Assembly (NCBI GenBank): GCA_035236585.1
Contig: CP141138.1
Span: forward strand, 26,113,437-26,177,436
Length of the DNA: 64,000 nt
Direction: 5' to 3'
Source: Warburgia ugandensis
Lineage: Eukaryota > Streptophyta > Magnoliopsida > Canellales > Canellaceae
Position 1 is the first letter of the stretch. Each line of letters starts with the position of its first letter. Below are positions 23,280-36,110 of this stretch, one piece after another. The notes beneath the pieces were generated by a model. It was given only the letters and a program-made list of their open reading frames with translations. It did no database searches and was not told the origin of the DNA. Both the position numbers and the translations under genes were made by a program.

Positions 23280-24281
23280 TTAAGCATACATTAGACTTTC
23301 CACTGTTGAAGCATAAGGAATCTTTTGCATTTTCTTAGTTTCAAAATCATTCTTGGGGCATTGATCAAGACTGAACTTGTCTCCCTTAGCAACAGGGGTG
23401 TCTCCTGGTTTACAATCTTGCATGCCAAATCTCTTAAGTACCTTCTCAATATAACTCTTTTGTGATAATAGAAGAATACCCTGAGAGTAATCTTGATGTA
23501 TTTGAATCCCCAATACAAAAGATGAGTCCCCAAGATCTTTCATCTCAAATTTCTTTGATGGAAATCTCTTAGTTTCATACAATAAGCCTATATTATTGCT
23601 GGCAAGTAGTATGTCATTGACATATAAAACTAGGAAAATGTGTTTACTCCCACTAAACTTGTGGCATATACAATCATTAACCGCATTCATCTCAAAACCA
23701 AACAAGATAACAACTTGATGGAATTTGTAATACCATTGACAGGAAGCTTGTTGAAGCCCATAGATGGATTTCTTTAATTTGCAAACCATATTCTTTGCAT
23801 TTCCAGACACAAAGTTTTCTGGCTGCACCATATAAATCATCTCATTAATGTCACCATTGAGAAATGCAATCTTTACATCCATCTAATACAACTCAAGGTC
23901 AAAATGTGCCACTAATGCTATTATTGTCCTAAAAGAGTCTTTTGATGAAACTAGAGAGAAAGCTTCATTATAATCAATGCCCTCCTTTTGAGTGAAGTCC
24001 TTTGCAATAAGACGAGCCTTATATCTCTCCACATCACCCTTTTAATCCCTCTTGGTTTTAAATATCCATTTGCAACCAATAGGCTTTGCACCTTCAGGCA
24101 ATGGGATGAGTTTCCAAACATCATTGTCTTTCATAGAATTAATCTCTTCATTCATGTCATCAATCCACTTTTGAGAATTAGTACTTTGCATAGCTTGATG
24201 AAAGTTGATCGTATCATGTTCCACCAATCCAATGTCATCCTCATGTTCTTGGAGAAATATGATATAATCATCAGAAATCAC
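23280..24281 (-). pseudogene. Copia reverse transcriptase remnant
   Basis: From right to left on the minus strand: GAKPIGCKWIFKTKRD (about 24050), MDVKIAFLNGDINEMIYMVQ (about 23825-23882), KLKKSIYGLQQASCQWYYKF, and VLYVNDILLASNN (about 23600), the catalytic box region. These are the classic copia RT blocks. Confidence 0.9.
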
Positions 24282-24649
24282 ACTTCTCCTCTCTCTAGTG
24301 GATCTTCTTAATGCATTTGTTCTTGAGGTTGTTGAGTTTGTTCTTCAGAAATAACCTGTTGACCTTGATTAGGGAGATTTTTAACATTGTCTTGTGGTTC
24401 TGGTATTATTTCTTCAACAATATCAAGAATAGGAGCATGATCATTGTTAATAACAATTATAGGAAGAGAAATAGATTCCTCTTCAAAGGCAAAGTCTTTA
24501 ACCTTATCTCTCCCCCCCAAACTCAATATCCTCAAAGAATAGGGCATTTCCCATCTCAAAGAAGGACCTGGTTATGGGATCATAAAATTTACACCTCTGA
24601 GACTATTCAAAGTACCCAACAAAATGGTTGCTAACCGTTCTTGAGTCCA

Positions 24650-25900
24650 GTTTCTTTTCACTTGGCCTATAAGGCCTTGTCTCAGCTAGACAACCCCAAA
24701 TGTGTAAATGCTTTATATTGGGCTTCTTGCCCGTCCATAATTCATAAGGAGTTTTAGCTGCTGCCTTAGTTAGAACTCTATTAAGGATGTAAGTTGTAGT
24801 TTTTAGTGCCTCTCCTTAGAGTGAATTTGGAAAGATAATATGACTAATCATACTCCTCACCATATCTTTTAATGTTCTATTTTGTCTCTCTGTAACACCA
24901 TTTATGCTAGGATTTTCTGGTATGGTGTACTATGGGACAATATTGCACTCCTCTAAGAATTTGGCAAATGGCCTTGGACGTTGTTCACCTGATCCGTCAT
25001 ATCTGCCATAGTACTCACCACCATGGTTAGATCGGACAGCCTTAATGCTTTTGCCAAGTTGGTTCTCAACTTCAGCCTTGAATGCCTTAAACACGTTCAG
25101 TGATTGAGACTTCTCATGAATGAGATAAAGGTAGTCATAATGTGAGAAATTGTCTATGAACGTAATAAAATATTGTTGACGATTCCATGAAGTCGTAGGG
25201 AATGACCCACAAATATCCGTATATATTAGTTCTAAGACGTCTGAAGATCTGTTAGCACCTAATCTCCTTATGTTTATCTGCTTCCCCTTAATGCACTCAA
25301 CATAGACTTGAAAATCTAACAAATCAAGGGGATTAAGAATTCCATTTGACATAAGTTTTTCAATTCTTTGTTTAGATATGTGCTTTAAATGCTTGTGCCA
25401 GAGTGACGCAGAATTCTCATTGGTTAATTTGCATTTTATGCCACGTGAACTCACATGCAAGGTTTCATTAAAAGAGAGAATAGTATCAAACAAATAAAGG
25501 TTATCATAAAAAGACAAAGAACCGGTACCAACAATATTTGAATTCAGAAAAAGATAAAACTGATTATTTTCAAATGAACAAGAATAACCAAATTTGTCCA
25601 AGATAGAAATAGAAATCAAATTTCATCTAAAAGATGGTACAACATATGTCTCTTTCAAATCCAAATATATTTTCTTTAATAATAACCTAAAGTTTCCTAT
25701 CACCTTAGCCTCCACTGATTTGCCATTGCCCATATAGATGAATTTTTCAGCATCATTTGGCTTTCAACAACTTAGGCAACCCTGCATAGACACACTTATG
25801 TGAGTAGTGGTACCAGAATCTATCCACCAAGTGTGTCTTGGTGCTGAAGCTAAATTAACCTCAGAACAAACCAAAGTGAGAAGCATACCTTTCTTTGCAT
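24650..25900 (-). pseudogene. Copia protease, GAG-pre-integrase and integrase remnant
   Basis: The frame at 24930-25619 shows the GAG-pre-integrase zinc finger region (LWHKHLKHISKQRIEKLMSN). The integrase core follows, with ELIYTDICGSF, YFITFIDNFSHYDYLYLIHE and GGEYYGRYDGSGEQRP. The protease part lies at about 25650-25850. Fossil. Confidence 0.88.
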
Positions 25901-26720
25901 GCCAAGCGTGATATTTGGCACACTCCCTCTTCATATGTTCAGGATTCTATCAAAAGTAACACCCAAATTCCTTATTTTATTTCTTTTGCTGTTTCTTTTA
26001 AGGTGGACCACTTGCAGCTTCTTTATCCTTCTTCCTTTTCATGTTCTTGTCCTTAGAGGTACTTGCCATATGAGCACTTTCAGTCTTTTCTTATTTCAGC
26101 CTTTCCTCTTCTTGTACATAATGAGAAATGAGCTCATTAAGAGACCATTTGTCCTTTTGGCAGTTATAACTGATCTTAAATTGACTAAATTGTGTAGGAA
26201 GAGAAATCAAAACTAAATGCATGAGCAAATCCTTAGACAGCTCTAGCTTTAATGCCTTTAGTTTTGAAGCAAGATGAGACATCTCTATGATGTACTCTCT
26301 TATATTTTCTTTTCCTTTATACTTCAACTAAATCAAGTTCGACAGAATCTTACTTGTTTCAGCCTTATTGTTTTTAGCAAAATGCTTTTCAATTTCCTTA
26401 AAGAACTAAGAACTCCTTGGCAATAGTTACCTTTTCGGACACAGCGTCCCTAAAGGTTTCTAGAATTCCATGCTTCATGATCATAAGACTCATGCGATTT
26501 GAACAATCCCACTTCTCAAAGTCCCGTTTTTCCTCATTGGAACTTTTGTTCGTAAGAGCAGTGGGTTGTTCAATCCTTAGCGCAAGGTCTAGATCCATAC
26601 AACCAAGAACGATCATGACGTTATCTTTCCATTCTTTAAAGTTGGTCTCATTCAACATAGGAATTGAATTGATGTTGGCAGATGTAACAGAAGCATATGC
26701 ATTAACTGAGAATAGAACAA
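25900..26720 (-). pseudogene. Copia gag remnant (UBN2-type)
   Basis: The minus-strand peptide LNETNFKEWKDNVMIVLGCM (about 26600-26655) is the gag start block. ENIREYIIEMSHLASKLKAL and DLLMHLVLISLPTQFSQFKI (about 26100-26310) are the UBN2 core. A knuckle-like region follows near 25930. Confidence 0.85.
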
Positions 26721-26724
26721 AACA

Positions 26725-28077
<1,353 letters not shown>

Positions 28078-28089
28078 GCTCTAATACCA
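28078..28089 (-). other. Copia primer binding site
   Basis: The plus strand reads GCTCTAATACCA, the complement of TGGTATTAGAGC, two bases from the LTR edge at 28092. It is a slight variant of the tRNA-iMet site. Confidence 0.85.
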
Positions 28090-28091
28090 AT

Positions 28092-28558
28092 TGTTGAATA
28101 TTTCTTTATTGATGAAAACCTTCATCATACCAATACCATCCATGTCAAATCATCAAGAATAATAAACTAGATGTGGAAGCGTACTTGAATTCATGAGAAA
28201 GGATGTGATTCATGAGTCTTGTGGTTCTTGATATTCCAAATTGATGTGTATGAATTTTCTGGAGAAGGGGTTCTCCCTTTCCTGGTGATGGGATGTCAGA
28301 AAAGAATTATACATACAATTTGGGGACCATAACCTTTTATAACTGCAAACACTTTTCTTATTTCTAATTTCATTCCATCGTGAATTAGAAATCAGAAATT
28401 AGGTCTGCACACATAATAAAGCCCATACTTTGTGAGATGACTTAGGCCCATTTAACTTTAAACTTTATCAGATCACTTTTAATTTAGGCCAAACCTATAT
28501 GATAGCATATAATATACAATTATATGTGTGTGTGTATATACGCATCCAAAATCTAACA
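28092..28558 (-). repeat. Copia 5' LTR
   Basis: It starts TGTTGAATATTTC and ends CTAACA on the plus strand, directly before the CCCAT duplication. 467 bp, the simpler of the two LTRs. Confidence 0.9.
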
Positions 28559-28905
28559 CCCATGGCTAGCTCATTAGCAGCTCTGTTTCCCTCGTAGCAT
28601 ATATGGAACGGGGAAGATAATGACTCTAAGCGACTAAGTGTAATGCAGGCCTTCCAATTCCGGAGGCATACCTAGAAGCTTTAGACTGTCCTTGGAGTGC
28701 TAGAGGAACGATCAAGGAGTCTCCAGATATTTGCAAAGCGAGGATCTATAAGTCATATGCAAGCTTTAAACTGATTTTTAACTTTGTCCATTCAGCTCTG
28801 ACATTTGTTTTGAGACTGAAGGTGAAGAGTAGTAGCTGAAAAATTGCCTTGGGCATCATGAAGTATAGCCCCATCACTTGCAGGCCTAGTGTTACTCGAG
28901 CATCC
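28559..28905 (-). pseudogene. LINE-type RNase H relic, main piece
   Basis: Minus-strand translation begins near 28905 with SDGAILHDAQGNFSATT, the RNase H start block (GA.L.D..G). It ends near 28565 with CYEGNRAANELAM, matching the H/Y-REGN-A-D-LA end block of plant LINE RNase H domains. Stops lie in between. It is broken at 28559 by the copia element. Such domains sit at the 3' end of plant L1-type LINEs. Confidence 0.6.
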
Positions 28906-28919
28906 TAATCAAGGTTCAA

Positions 28920-29204
28920 TTGAATTATGGATACCCCGCCATAAGGCCTGAAGGCAATGATAGGGCAAATTACCACACCTCAACCTCAACCTCAACCCCA
29001 TCACCTTTACTGAGCAGCGCATACAGACCATCTGCACATCAAGCCTCTCTACATAATTACATAGAGTCTTTCGAGACCTTTCAAAGAGTTAGTAGCTACC
29101 TTGAGAATAAGAGTTCAAGCATCATCCCAGAAGACAATGGCAATTTCGATGAGAAGCAAGGAAATTCTACCCGCATTCCAATAGCAGCTGATTCTGTAAC
29201 CTAG
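28920..29204 (+). other. Open frame of 94 codons, unassigned
   Basis: Ser/Thr-rich, with no family that I recognise and no visible splice context or Kozak support. It may be chance. Listed because no element explains this stretch. Confidence 0.15.
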
Positions 29205-29445
29205 TCTTTCCCTGTAACTGCTATCCTTGTAATGCCAATTCTGATCCTTGCTGGAAGTTGTCTAGAGAGAGATTGAGACCCCTTTGTTTGCCTGAGACCA
29301 ATAGAGTGAAAAAAAAAGATAAAGAAGAAAATCAGCTTTTAGTGAGCCCAAGCTCTTATCGATCTGCTTGCGAGCTTTAGTGCTTTCTCGCTTCTGAACA
29401 ACTACACTAAAATCTTTCTACCAGCTATTTGGATTCAGTCTCCCC

Positions 29446-30017
29446 TTACTCCATAGGGCTCCAACGTCTTCGCTCATTTTTGTATGCTCTTAAAGCTTTG
29501 CTCCTGTCTTTCTCACTTTCTTGCCAAGGGAATGGGGAATCGCTTTGATGCATGAGACAGTTGGCAGGTATGTTGAATCCCTTTTTGATTTCACATTTGC
29601 ATGAGGGGCTGATCTTCACTTCTAAATTTTTTGTTGACATTGTTGAGGTTAGAGACAACGGTAGAGTTGTCCTTGTGTATTATTGACGCTTATGGTCTGC
29701 TCCTTCCCTGGACCCTACACATGTGAGAACTTCATGTACCGAAGCTGCCCTTTGTTGAAGTTAGGGACAAAAGGACTCGTGCTTTCCACCGAACGAGATA
29801 TGCATATTGTCATGCATGGACTGATTTCTAGTATGCTAAATGTTACAGGCCTACCTGAATCTCCTTTAAAACCTCTTTGGGAGCATTTATCCGAAGAGTC
29901 ACGCCTGGCAGCGTGGAATCCAAACATTTTCAGCAGTTTCAGACGCACGAGGTCCTTACAAAATTCTAAGAAACCTTTGAATTCGCACAGTTCGCTCACA
30001 ACAGAAACACGATACAC
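29446..30017 (-). other. Possible host exon remnant, unassigned, split by a SINE
   Basis: Two minus-strand open frames (29446-29658, 29715-30017) flank and overlap an Au SINE. The sequence is GC-richer than its surroundings, and CAG-GTAGGC near 29850 could be a splice donor. No protein family is recognised. It could be a gene remnant, a non-coding transcript or chance. Confidence 0.2.
29653..29751 (+). mobile_element. Au SINE, internally deleted
   Basis: The 5' part (GACAACGGTAGAGTTGTC) and 3' part (TTATGGTCTGCTCCTTCCCT to GAAGCTGCCCT) of the family are joined with the centre missing. A 13-bp duplication, 12 of 13 identical, flanks it: TTGTTGAGGTTAG at 29640-29652 and TTGTTGAAGTTAG at 29752-29764. 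Confidence 0.85.
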
Positions 30018-31083
30018 CAGACGATTTCCTTCCTTTCTTTATTTATTTGTGGTGAAAGCTGGGCAAAGTTTAGTTTATTGAGGGTTTTTTTTTTTTTAAT
30101 ATAGAGAAGGAAAAAAGATGGGTCCCAAAAAAGAGCCACATGTTTGGAGTGATGTTGCTTAGCATAGTCACAAAATTCTCCAAATAATTAAAAAAATTTC
30201 AAAATAGTCCCCACTTTTTGGGAGCGAATCATAAGTTCTTTATATGAGTTTACTTTGTAAAACTCAAAATTTACAAGTAATTTATCAAACTCTTAAATAC
30301 TAATTATAAGTCTAGTTGAAAATTCAGATGAAAAACCAAAACTCATATATGAAAATTTATTTTTTCTGATTATTTTTTCAAAATTTTCATGAACATTTGC
30401 AGAATTTTTTAACTATTTGGTTTGTCGATTTATTCTTAGTCCAAACTTTGTCATTACTTTGCTTACGAATGAAAGGGAGTATAATGGGTCCCATGTGGAG
30501 GCCAGTTGTTAGTTTTTGTTGGATATTTAAGGGAAACTTAGATGGAAGGATCAGATTGGTTAAGTGATGGTAGTTGCGGTATATAATTCTCCTGATTTTC
30601 AGTTGGATGGCCTAATACAAATGTGATGGTAGTTCGGGGAGGGGTCTAACATATATTTTATTATTTACTTGTGAAGTAGATATTTGGATATGCCCATTTT
30701 TTATAGGCGTGCGAATGATTTTGTGGGACGGCGGGCTTGATACGGCTTGACACCCTCAGCCCGTTTTACTGCTATTTTTCCTTTGATTTTTTACTTTTCT
30801 AAAATATAGAAAAGTAAATAATATATTATAATACAAGAAGATAGAGAGAAAGCGATGAAAATTTTTGTTGCAGTTGCAAAAAATGGTAGGTGCTTAAGAG
30901 GAGAGAATGTGGTAGGTGAAACTAATTTGTTTAGATCTAACCTATTTGAATATATTAGACAGGCTCAACATTCGGATATTTTTAGCCTATGTTTCTATAT
31001 GTAAAAGATTATGAGTATTTTTTTTTTATGTTCTTTAATAATTTAAAATAAGTGACTAGAATTGTCCAAATGTCATATTTTTT
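30018..31083. other. AT-rich intergenic, nothing recognised
   Basis: No open frame of note and no repeat ends. Several poly(A/T) runs. Confidence 0.6.
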
Positions 31084-31650
31084 TATCAGCTAATTTTTTA
31101 GGGTTTTTTGCAGATTTGCCACTCGTTTTTTATGCTTTTGTTAAAATATCCAAACTTTTTAACTTTTTGTAGATTTTTCATTAAGTTTTGCAAAATTTGC
31201 AAAAATGCCATTCCATTAATTTTTGTAAAATGACGAAAATACGCTTCTTCTCTTCTCCCTGTTTAAACATAAGCCTGAAAACAGATGTTTGTAGAAGAAG
31301 AACGACGACCGGTGAGGAATCCGCCATATCAGCTAATTTTTTAGGGTTTTTTGCAGATTTGCCACTCGTTTTTTATGCTTTTGTTAAAATATCCAAACTT
31401 TTTAACTTTTTGTAGATTTTTCATTAAGTTTTGCAAAGTTTGCAAAAATGCCATTCCATTAATTTTCCACCGTTATTTTTTGTAAAATGACGAAAATACG
31501 CTTCTTCTCTTCTCCCTGTTTAAACATAAGCCTGAAAACCTGAAAACAGATGTTTGTAGAAGAAGAACGACGACCGGTGAGGAATCCGCCAGGCTTTACT
31601 CGCGCTCCGCCCAGGTTACAAAACGTTTGTATTGTCAGTAACCTGAATCC
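31084..31650 (+). repeat. MULE left TIR, tandemly duplicated
   Basis: Two copies start at the shared TATCAGCTAATTTTTTAGGG (31084 and 31327), period 243 bp. The second continues to about 31650 as full TIR. The duplicated unit includes the flanking target site, so it arose after insertion. The second copy has two short extra stretches relative to the first. Confidence 0.9.
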
Positions 31651-32170
31651 ATTCCCTCCCGTCCTAAGTAGTCCTCAATCCTCCGAGGCACTTCGGTATT
31701 ATCTTTCATCCATGTGAATGATAGCTGCAGATTTTTCAGGATTTTGATAACATAAAACAGTGCAATTGCCTCAGCCTCTGCAGAATCTTTATACCCGATT
31801 GGGCTAAAGTAGTCAACTATCAATGATCTTGCCTTGAGTCCACCCACCTAACCAATTGCCACGTGAAGATCCATCAAAATTAAGCTTGTAGGATCCAGAA
31901 TTTAGGTGTTTCCATGATGCTGCGGGTAGCTTCTTCAGCCAACACTTCTCTCCCATTGATCCTTAGTTGTTGCATGGTAAATCCTCGAAACTCTGTTTTG
32001 GCAAGTGCCCAGCTACATACGGACAAAATAATTGTACTCCATAATGTTTCTTTGTGTCACCTTTGTCCCGTGAAGATTCTAAGATTTCGTTCTTTCCACA
32101 TTGCCAAATTGTAGCAACATAGAACATCCTTCATAAGCAGCTTGTTCTCTTTGAAACATTGAACAAATGC
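31635..32170 (-). pseudogene. Captured plant LINE fragment (zf-RVT tail and RNase H start)
   Basis: Minus-strand translation gives LCCYNLAMWKERNLRIF (about 32090-32140), the region after the zf-RVT domain. Then comes NSGSYKLNFDGSSRGNWLGG (about 31840-31900), the RNase H start block, and DSAEAEAIALFYVIKIL (about 31750-31790). Several frame shifts lie between these. The fragment runs into the left TIR. A typical passenger of a Pack-MULE. Confidence 0.75.
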
Positions 32171-32565
32171 CGCCCAATGAAATGTTTGACTGCTGAGAAT
32201 GACAGAACCCGTCTAACCTGGACACATAAAATTCTACTCCCACGTTTTTTTATCCCAACTTGCAATGAAGATGAAGATGAAGAGAACATCATGAAAAAGC
32301 CAATGGTCTTGGTGGTACCTTTATATTCTAGATGTGATGAAAGTTAGTAAATTCAGACTGAATCGCTTGAAGATTGATGTTAAAGAGCGCACTTTTTGTT
32401 GTAACTTCCCTTATGATTCCCAGTTCCAAATGATTCGATGTTGCTACATAGGTCTAATAATTTGTTAGAGAGATGAGATCCGGGTGCCTCTGCCAGTGTT
32501 GTCGATGCCTTGTCTATACTCTTCTTTTAACATTGGGCCTCCAAATAACTGTTTCTCCAACGATT
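32171..32565. other. MULE interior, unassigned
   Basis: Non-coding as far as can be seen. Contains a (GAAGAT)n-like patch near 32265-32285. Source unknown. Confidence 0.4.
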
Positions 32566-32861
32566 GGATAGAGGTTACAGACAATACACATGTTTTGTAA
32601 CCTGGGCGGAGCAAGGGTGGAGCCTGGGCAGATTCCTCACCGGTCGATCGTCGTTCTTCTTCCACACAAACATCTGTTTTCAGGCTTATGTTTAAACAAG
32701 TAGAAGAGGAGAGGGTATTTTTGCCATTTCACAAAAGAAAAACGGTTGAAAATTAACGGAATGGCATTTTTGCAAAACTTAATAGAAAATCTACAAAAAG
32801 TTAAAATGTTTGGACATTTTAACAAAAACGTAAAAAAGGAGTGGCAAATCTGCAAAACACC
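32566..32861 (-). repeat. MULE right TIR
   Basis: It is the reverse complement of 31327-31650 with scattered differences, about 296 bp. The shared landmark is CCGGT followed by GAGGAAT on the minus strand. Confidence 0.88.
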
Positions 32862-32870
32862 TATTTTTTA

Positions 32871-33272
32871 CATCCTAAACATGATGAGCGGTTTAGATTT
32901 GCAAAAATTATTGTACCATGCATGAAAAAAGGGAGTGTACTCATTCCTCTCCTCTTCAATGATAATACCTGGATCAAAATAATAAACCTGAGCTCAGTTT
33001 TCGGTTGATCTAAACCATCTAGGATCCACAAGCACTTTTAATGTGTTCAAATCAACTTTCGATGCGCTATAATACTGTTATATGATTTTCTCACAAGAAT
33101 TTATACAAGTTTCGTGCAATTAAGATTGAGTTAGTTGGTGATCCAAGCTGTTAATGTTGTAGGGCATATCTCTTACGTGTCATAACCCAAAAATCATCTT
33201 CACTAAATCACTCTATCTGATCCAATTGTTTCCCTTTAGTTCTAAACTTGATCCTTGGCAATCCCATAGCAG

Positions 33273-33275
<3 letters not shown>
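32871..33275. other. Intergenic, nothing recognised
   Basis: No open frame or repeat boundary is seen. Confidence 0.6.

Positions 33276-33350
<75 letters not shown>
33276..33350. repeat. (GA)n microsatellite
   Basis: About 37 perfect GA units. Confidence 0.98.
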
Positions 33351-33353
<3 letters not shown>

Positions 33354-34381
33354 CCTTCCTCGTCGGACCCAAATATGCTATGTGGGAATCATACACATTG
33401 TTTGAGCACGCGACCACAAGTCCCTGTCATTGTCACAAATTTTGGCTTGATCGATTTACCTTAGCCCTTCATCCACGAAGCTTGACATAAGATTTTGTCA
33501 GCAACTTCACCCGTTAAGTTAGGATTTAAGTGGCCTAAATATTTTCAATCGGATGTTCATAGATTGAGAGACCAAATACATGTCTCCGTCTCTTGAACTT
33601 GAAGTTCTGAAACTTTAACGCATAGATCATCTTTGGTTTTTCTCGTGGGCGGAAGCCGTGGAACAAAAAAATTGTCTCTGTAGATCCTAAAGTTTGATGG
33701 TAAGTTGTGTATTGCAGAGAGGAGGAGTAATGGAAGAAGAGAGTAAATGTGCAGGTATTTATTTATTTCTTTGTACAAGAATTATAAAGCAAATCAGTTA
33801 GTTCCATTAAATCTAATCCCTACCAAGGGGAAAGCACTGAGTTAAACCTGCTACCAGGTATATCTTGGACAGATTCCTCAGTTATCTGCTACAATGGTTT
33901 GAATCATTGAAAATAGTTAGGCTCGTCTTGTACTTTTACCCTATCATATTTTTCTACTGGTGAAAATATGTGCATCCATCACATACTCATATAACAAATC
34001 GTTTCCACGTACGCTTCTTTTCTAGTGAGAATCTTTCCCATGCATGACCACCTATATAATCAACATTTAGGGAAGGGAAAACCCGTGACAGCAAGAAAGT
34101 CCGGACACCTCCCAACCGTAAGGTCATTAAAATAGTATGAATTTGTCCGTTTGCTTAAAAAAATGGATCATTTACTGAAAAAACATTAATACTTAAGTAG
34201 AAGAATGCTAAATGAACGGTGAGTGTCAAGGTTTTGCTACAGTTGCTGTTTAAGCGTCATGCCTGCAGAAGGACGTGATAAGAAGCGCTATAACAGCATT
34301 AGATCTGGTACCTTCTTCCCCACCACGATCAAACAGTTTTACCAGCTCGATTGATTTCATCATACCCTGGCTAATGAGAGT
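33351..34381. other. Intergenic, nothing firmly recognised
   Basis: A minus-strand frame at 33557-33778 starts with a leucine-rich hydrophobic stretch but matches no family I know and has no supporting context. A partial MITE-like motif AATGCTAAA occurs near 34206. Confidence 0.5.
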
Positions 34382-34756
34382 AATGCTAAACTGACCGTAT
34401 TATAGGTGCAGTCTAGCAACCACATTTCACGAGGGCTCACCTATAAATGTATAAATGATCAGACTCATTTATCTCATTTCTCTACATTTAGGTGTCGTAT
34501 GAATAAAAAAAATCATGTGATTTGGATGACTGTAGTTTCTAAAAAGCATATGAAATATTGAGATTAGAAACTGACAGTTTAAAAACTTTCATAAAAGAAA
34601 TGTACAGTTTTATAGCAGCTATAATAATCCAAACCACATGTTTTTTTTTTTTTTTTTAATCTATAAACAATGAGATGAATGAGTATGATAGCATAGAGGT
34701 GAATCCATAACACATGGTTGCTAGGCTGTACCTGATAATGTGCCTAGTTTAGCATT
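34382..34756. mobile_element. MITE, 375 bp
   Basis: Terminal inverted repeats of about 45 bp: the left starts AATGCTAAACTGACC, and the right end, reverse-complemented, starts AATGCTAAACTAGGC. The shared inner block CTAGCAACCA is present in both. The interior is AT-rich and non-coding. No clear target duplication was found, so the superfamily is open (hAT, PIF or Mutator). Confidence 0.8.
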
Positions 34757-36110
34757 CCTCACCTAATTATCATTGACGAATAGCTAAACAATTTATCATT
34801 TTAGTACTTCATTGTACGGGCGAGATATCAGTTCCAATGAGACCATGATCATGTGGGTCACCCCACGATGATCTACAAAATCAAGAGTCCAAGTTGATAT
34901 ACATAACTAATTTGTAGGAGTCTAGGATCCTGACCGTGTTTTGTGCCCAAACAAACCGTGTTGTATGTAGTTGCACTTCTACAGTAAAAAGCATAGAAGG
35001 TATAGATAGGCACAGATCTCTGGTGATCCGAACCATTCATCTTTGCTCCTTCCATGCTACATATGGGCCATGTCCAAGAGTCTCATCCATTAATGATCCA
35101 GGCTTCTAGCCTTTATGTTTATGAATTACAAAATGGGTGGTAAACTCGGGCTAAGATCATGGAATGGATAAGATACTTTGGGCAGGCACTTTGTGGATCA
35201 GCTCCACAAGATGTTCTCACCACATCTAATTAATTTGTTAGTCCTAACAAATTAATTAGATCCAGCACAACAACTTCCGTGGGAGCATATCTTTGCACGG
35301 CTGAACTTATAAGTAGGTCCATCTTCGGGCTGTTCTAGTTTGTTCGGCTTTAACTCCCTCTCTCTGCTTTTAGAAATACACTGAAATCAATCTTCTTTGT
35401 CTCCCCTGTGCCTACTTTGTCTAAGGGCGCCGTACGTCAAGATGGAATTTTAACTTTTTGGTGGATTCCACGGTTTCAACTCTATCGTGGAAAGTACTTT
35501 TGAATTCAGTTGTAGGTGCACTCCACCGTATTAGATTCCGTCTGTCAAGGAATTCTGTCTTTGTTGGTTGGCAACTCATGCTGGATTTTCAATGCATGCG
35601 TTATGATGGAATAAATTCTACGGTGAATTCTATCTGGACTACCAGCTACTTTACTCTTTCGTCACATCCCGATTTGTAGCGAATGATTTATGTCATGGTG
35701 AACGTCATAGAAACTAGAAAAAGTATCGCAAACAAATTCATTTCATAACTCCAAATGCGTTGAAATGGCTTCATCCGAAACTTTGTCCACCTTGAAGTTC
35801 TTGTCCAAAAGATTCTCTACGTGTCCAAGTGTGGCAAACAACACAAGGTGACATCGTTACCTAAAGATATGACATTCTCAATGACAATTCTTGGTTCACG
35901 TTTACTTGAAGTTATAGGAGGGCGGCCATGCATACTCGTTGTTGGCTATTGAGTTCATTGTATGATAAAAAGTATGGGATATTTGCTTGAAGAGCCCTAA
36001 AGCATCTTGATTGGCTGTTGGTTTTATTTATAAGTTAATATTCGCATGTAAAGTACTATCAATTCTGATATCACCTTTCTCATAGAGACATATAACTTTA
36101 TAGAGGACAG
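34757..36110. other. Intergenic, apart from a palindrome
   Basis: No gene is recognised. A plus-strand frame at 35458-35679 is unassigned. The palindrome at 35224-35261 is listed separately. Confidence 0.5.
35224..35261. repeat. Perfect palindrome, 18-bp arms, 2-bp spacer
   Basis: ATCTAATTAATTTGTTAG at 35224-35241 and its exact complement at 35244-35261. A smaller inverted repeat, TGTGGA/TCCACA, lies about 35 bp upstream. It may be part of a foldback element or the joined ends of a lost one. Confidence 0.9.

Larger units (their letters stand above)
31101..32861. mobile_element. Mutator-like non-autonomous element (Pack-MULE-like)
   Basis: Long inverted repeats, about 300 bp per side, start GGGTTTTTTGCAGATTTGCC on the left; the right end is its diverged complement. 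Likely 9-bp target duplication AATTTTTTA (31092-31100) and TATTTTTTA (32862-32870), 8 of 9 identical. No transposase is coded. The centre holds a captured LINE fragment. Long TIRs plus 9-bp TSD are the marks of MULEs, and capture of foreign coding sequence makes it Pack-MULE-like. The left TIR is present twice. Confidence 0.8.

Noticed and set aside
31101-32861. Autonomous Mutator element
   Set aside because: No MURA-type transposase is coded between the inverted repeats.
35458-35679. Small plus-strand gene of 73 codons
   Set aside because: No recognisable family, no promoter or splice context. Treated as chance.
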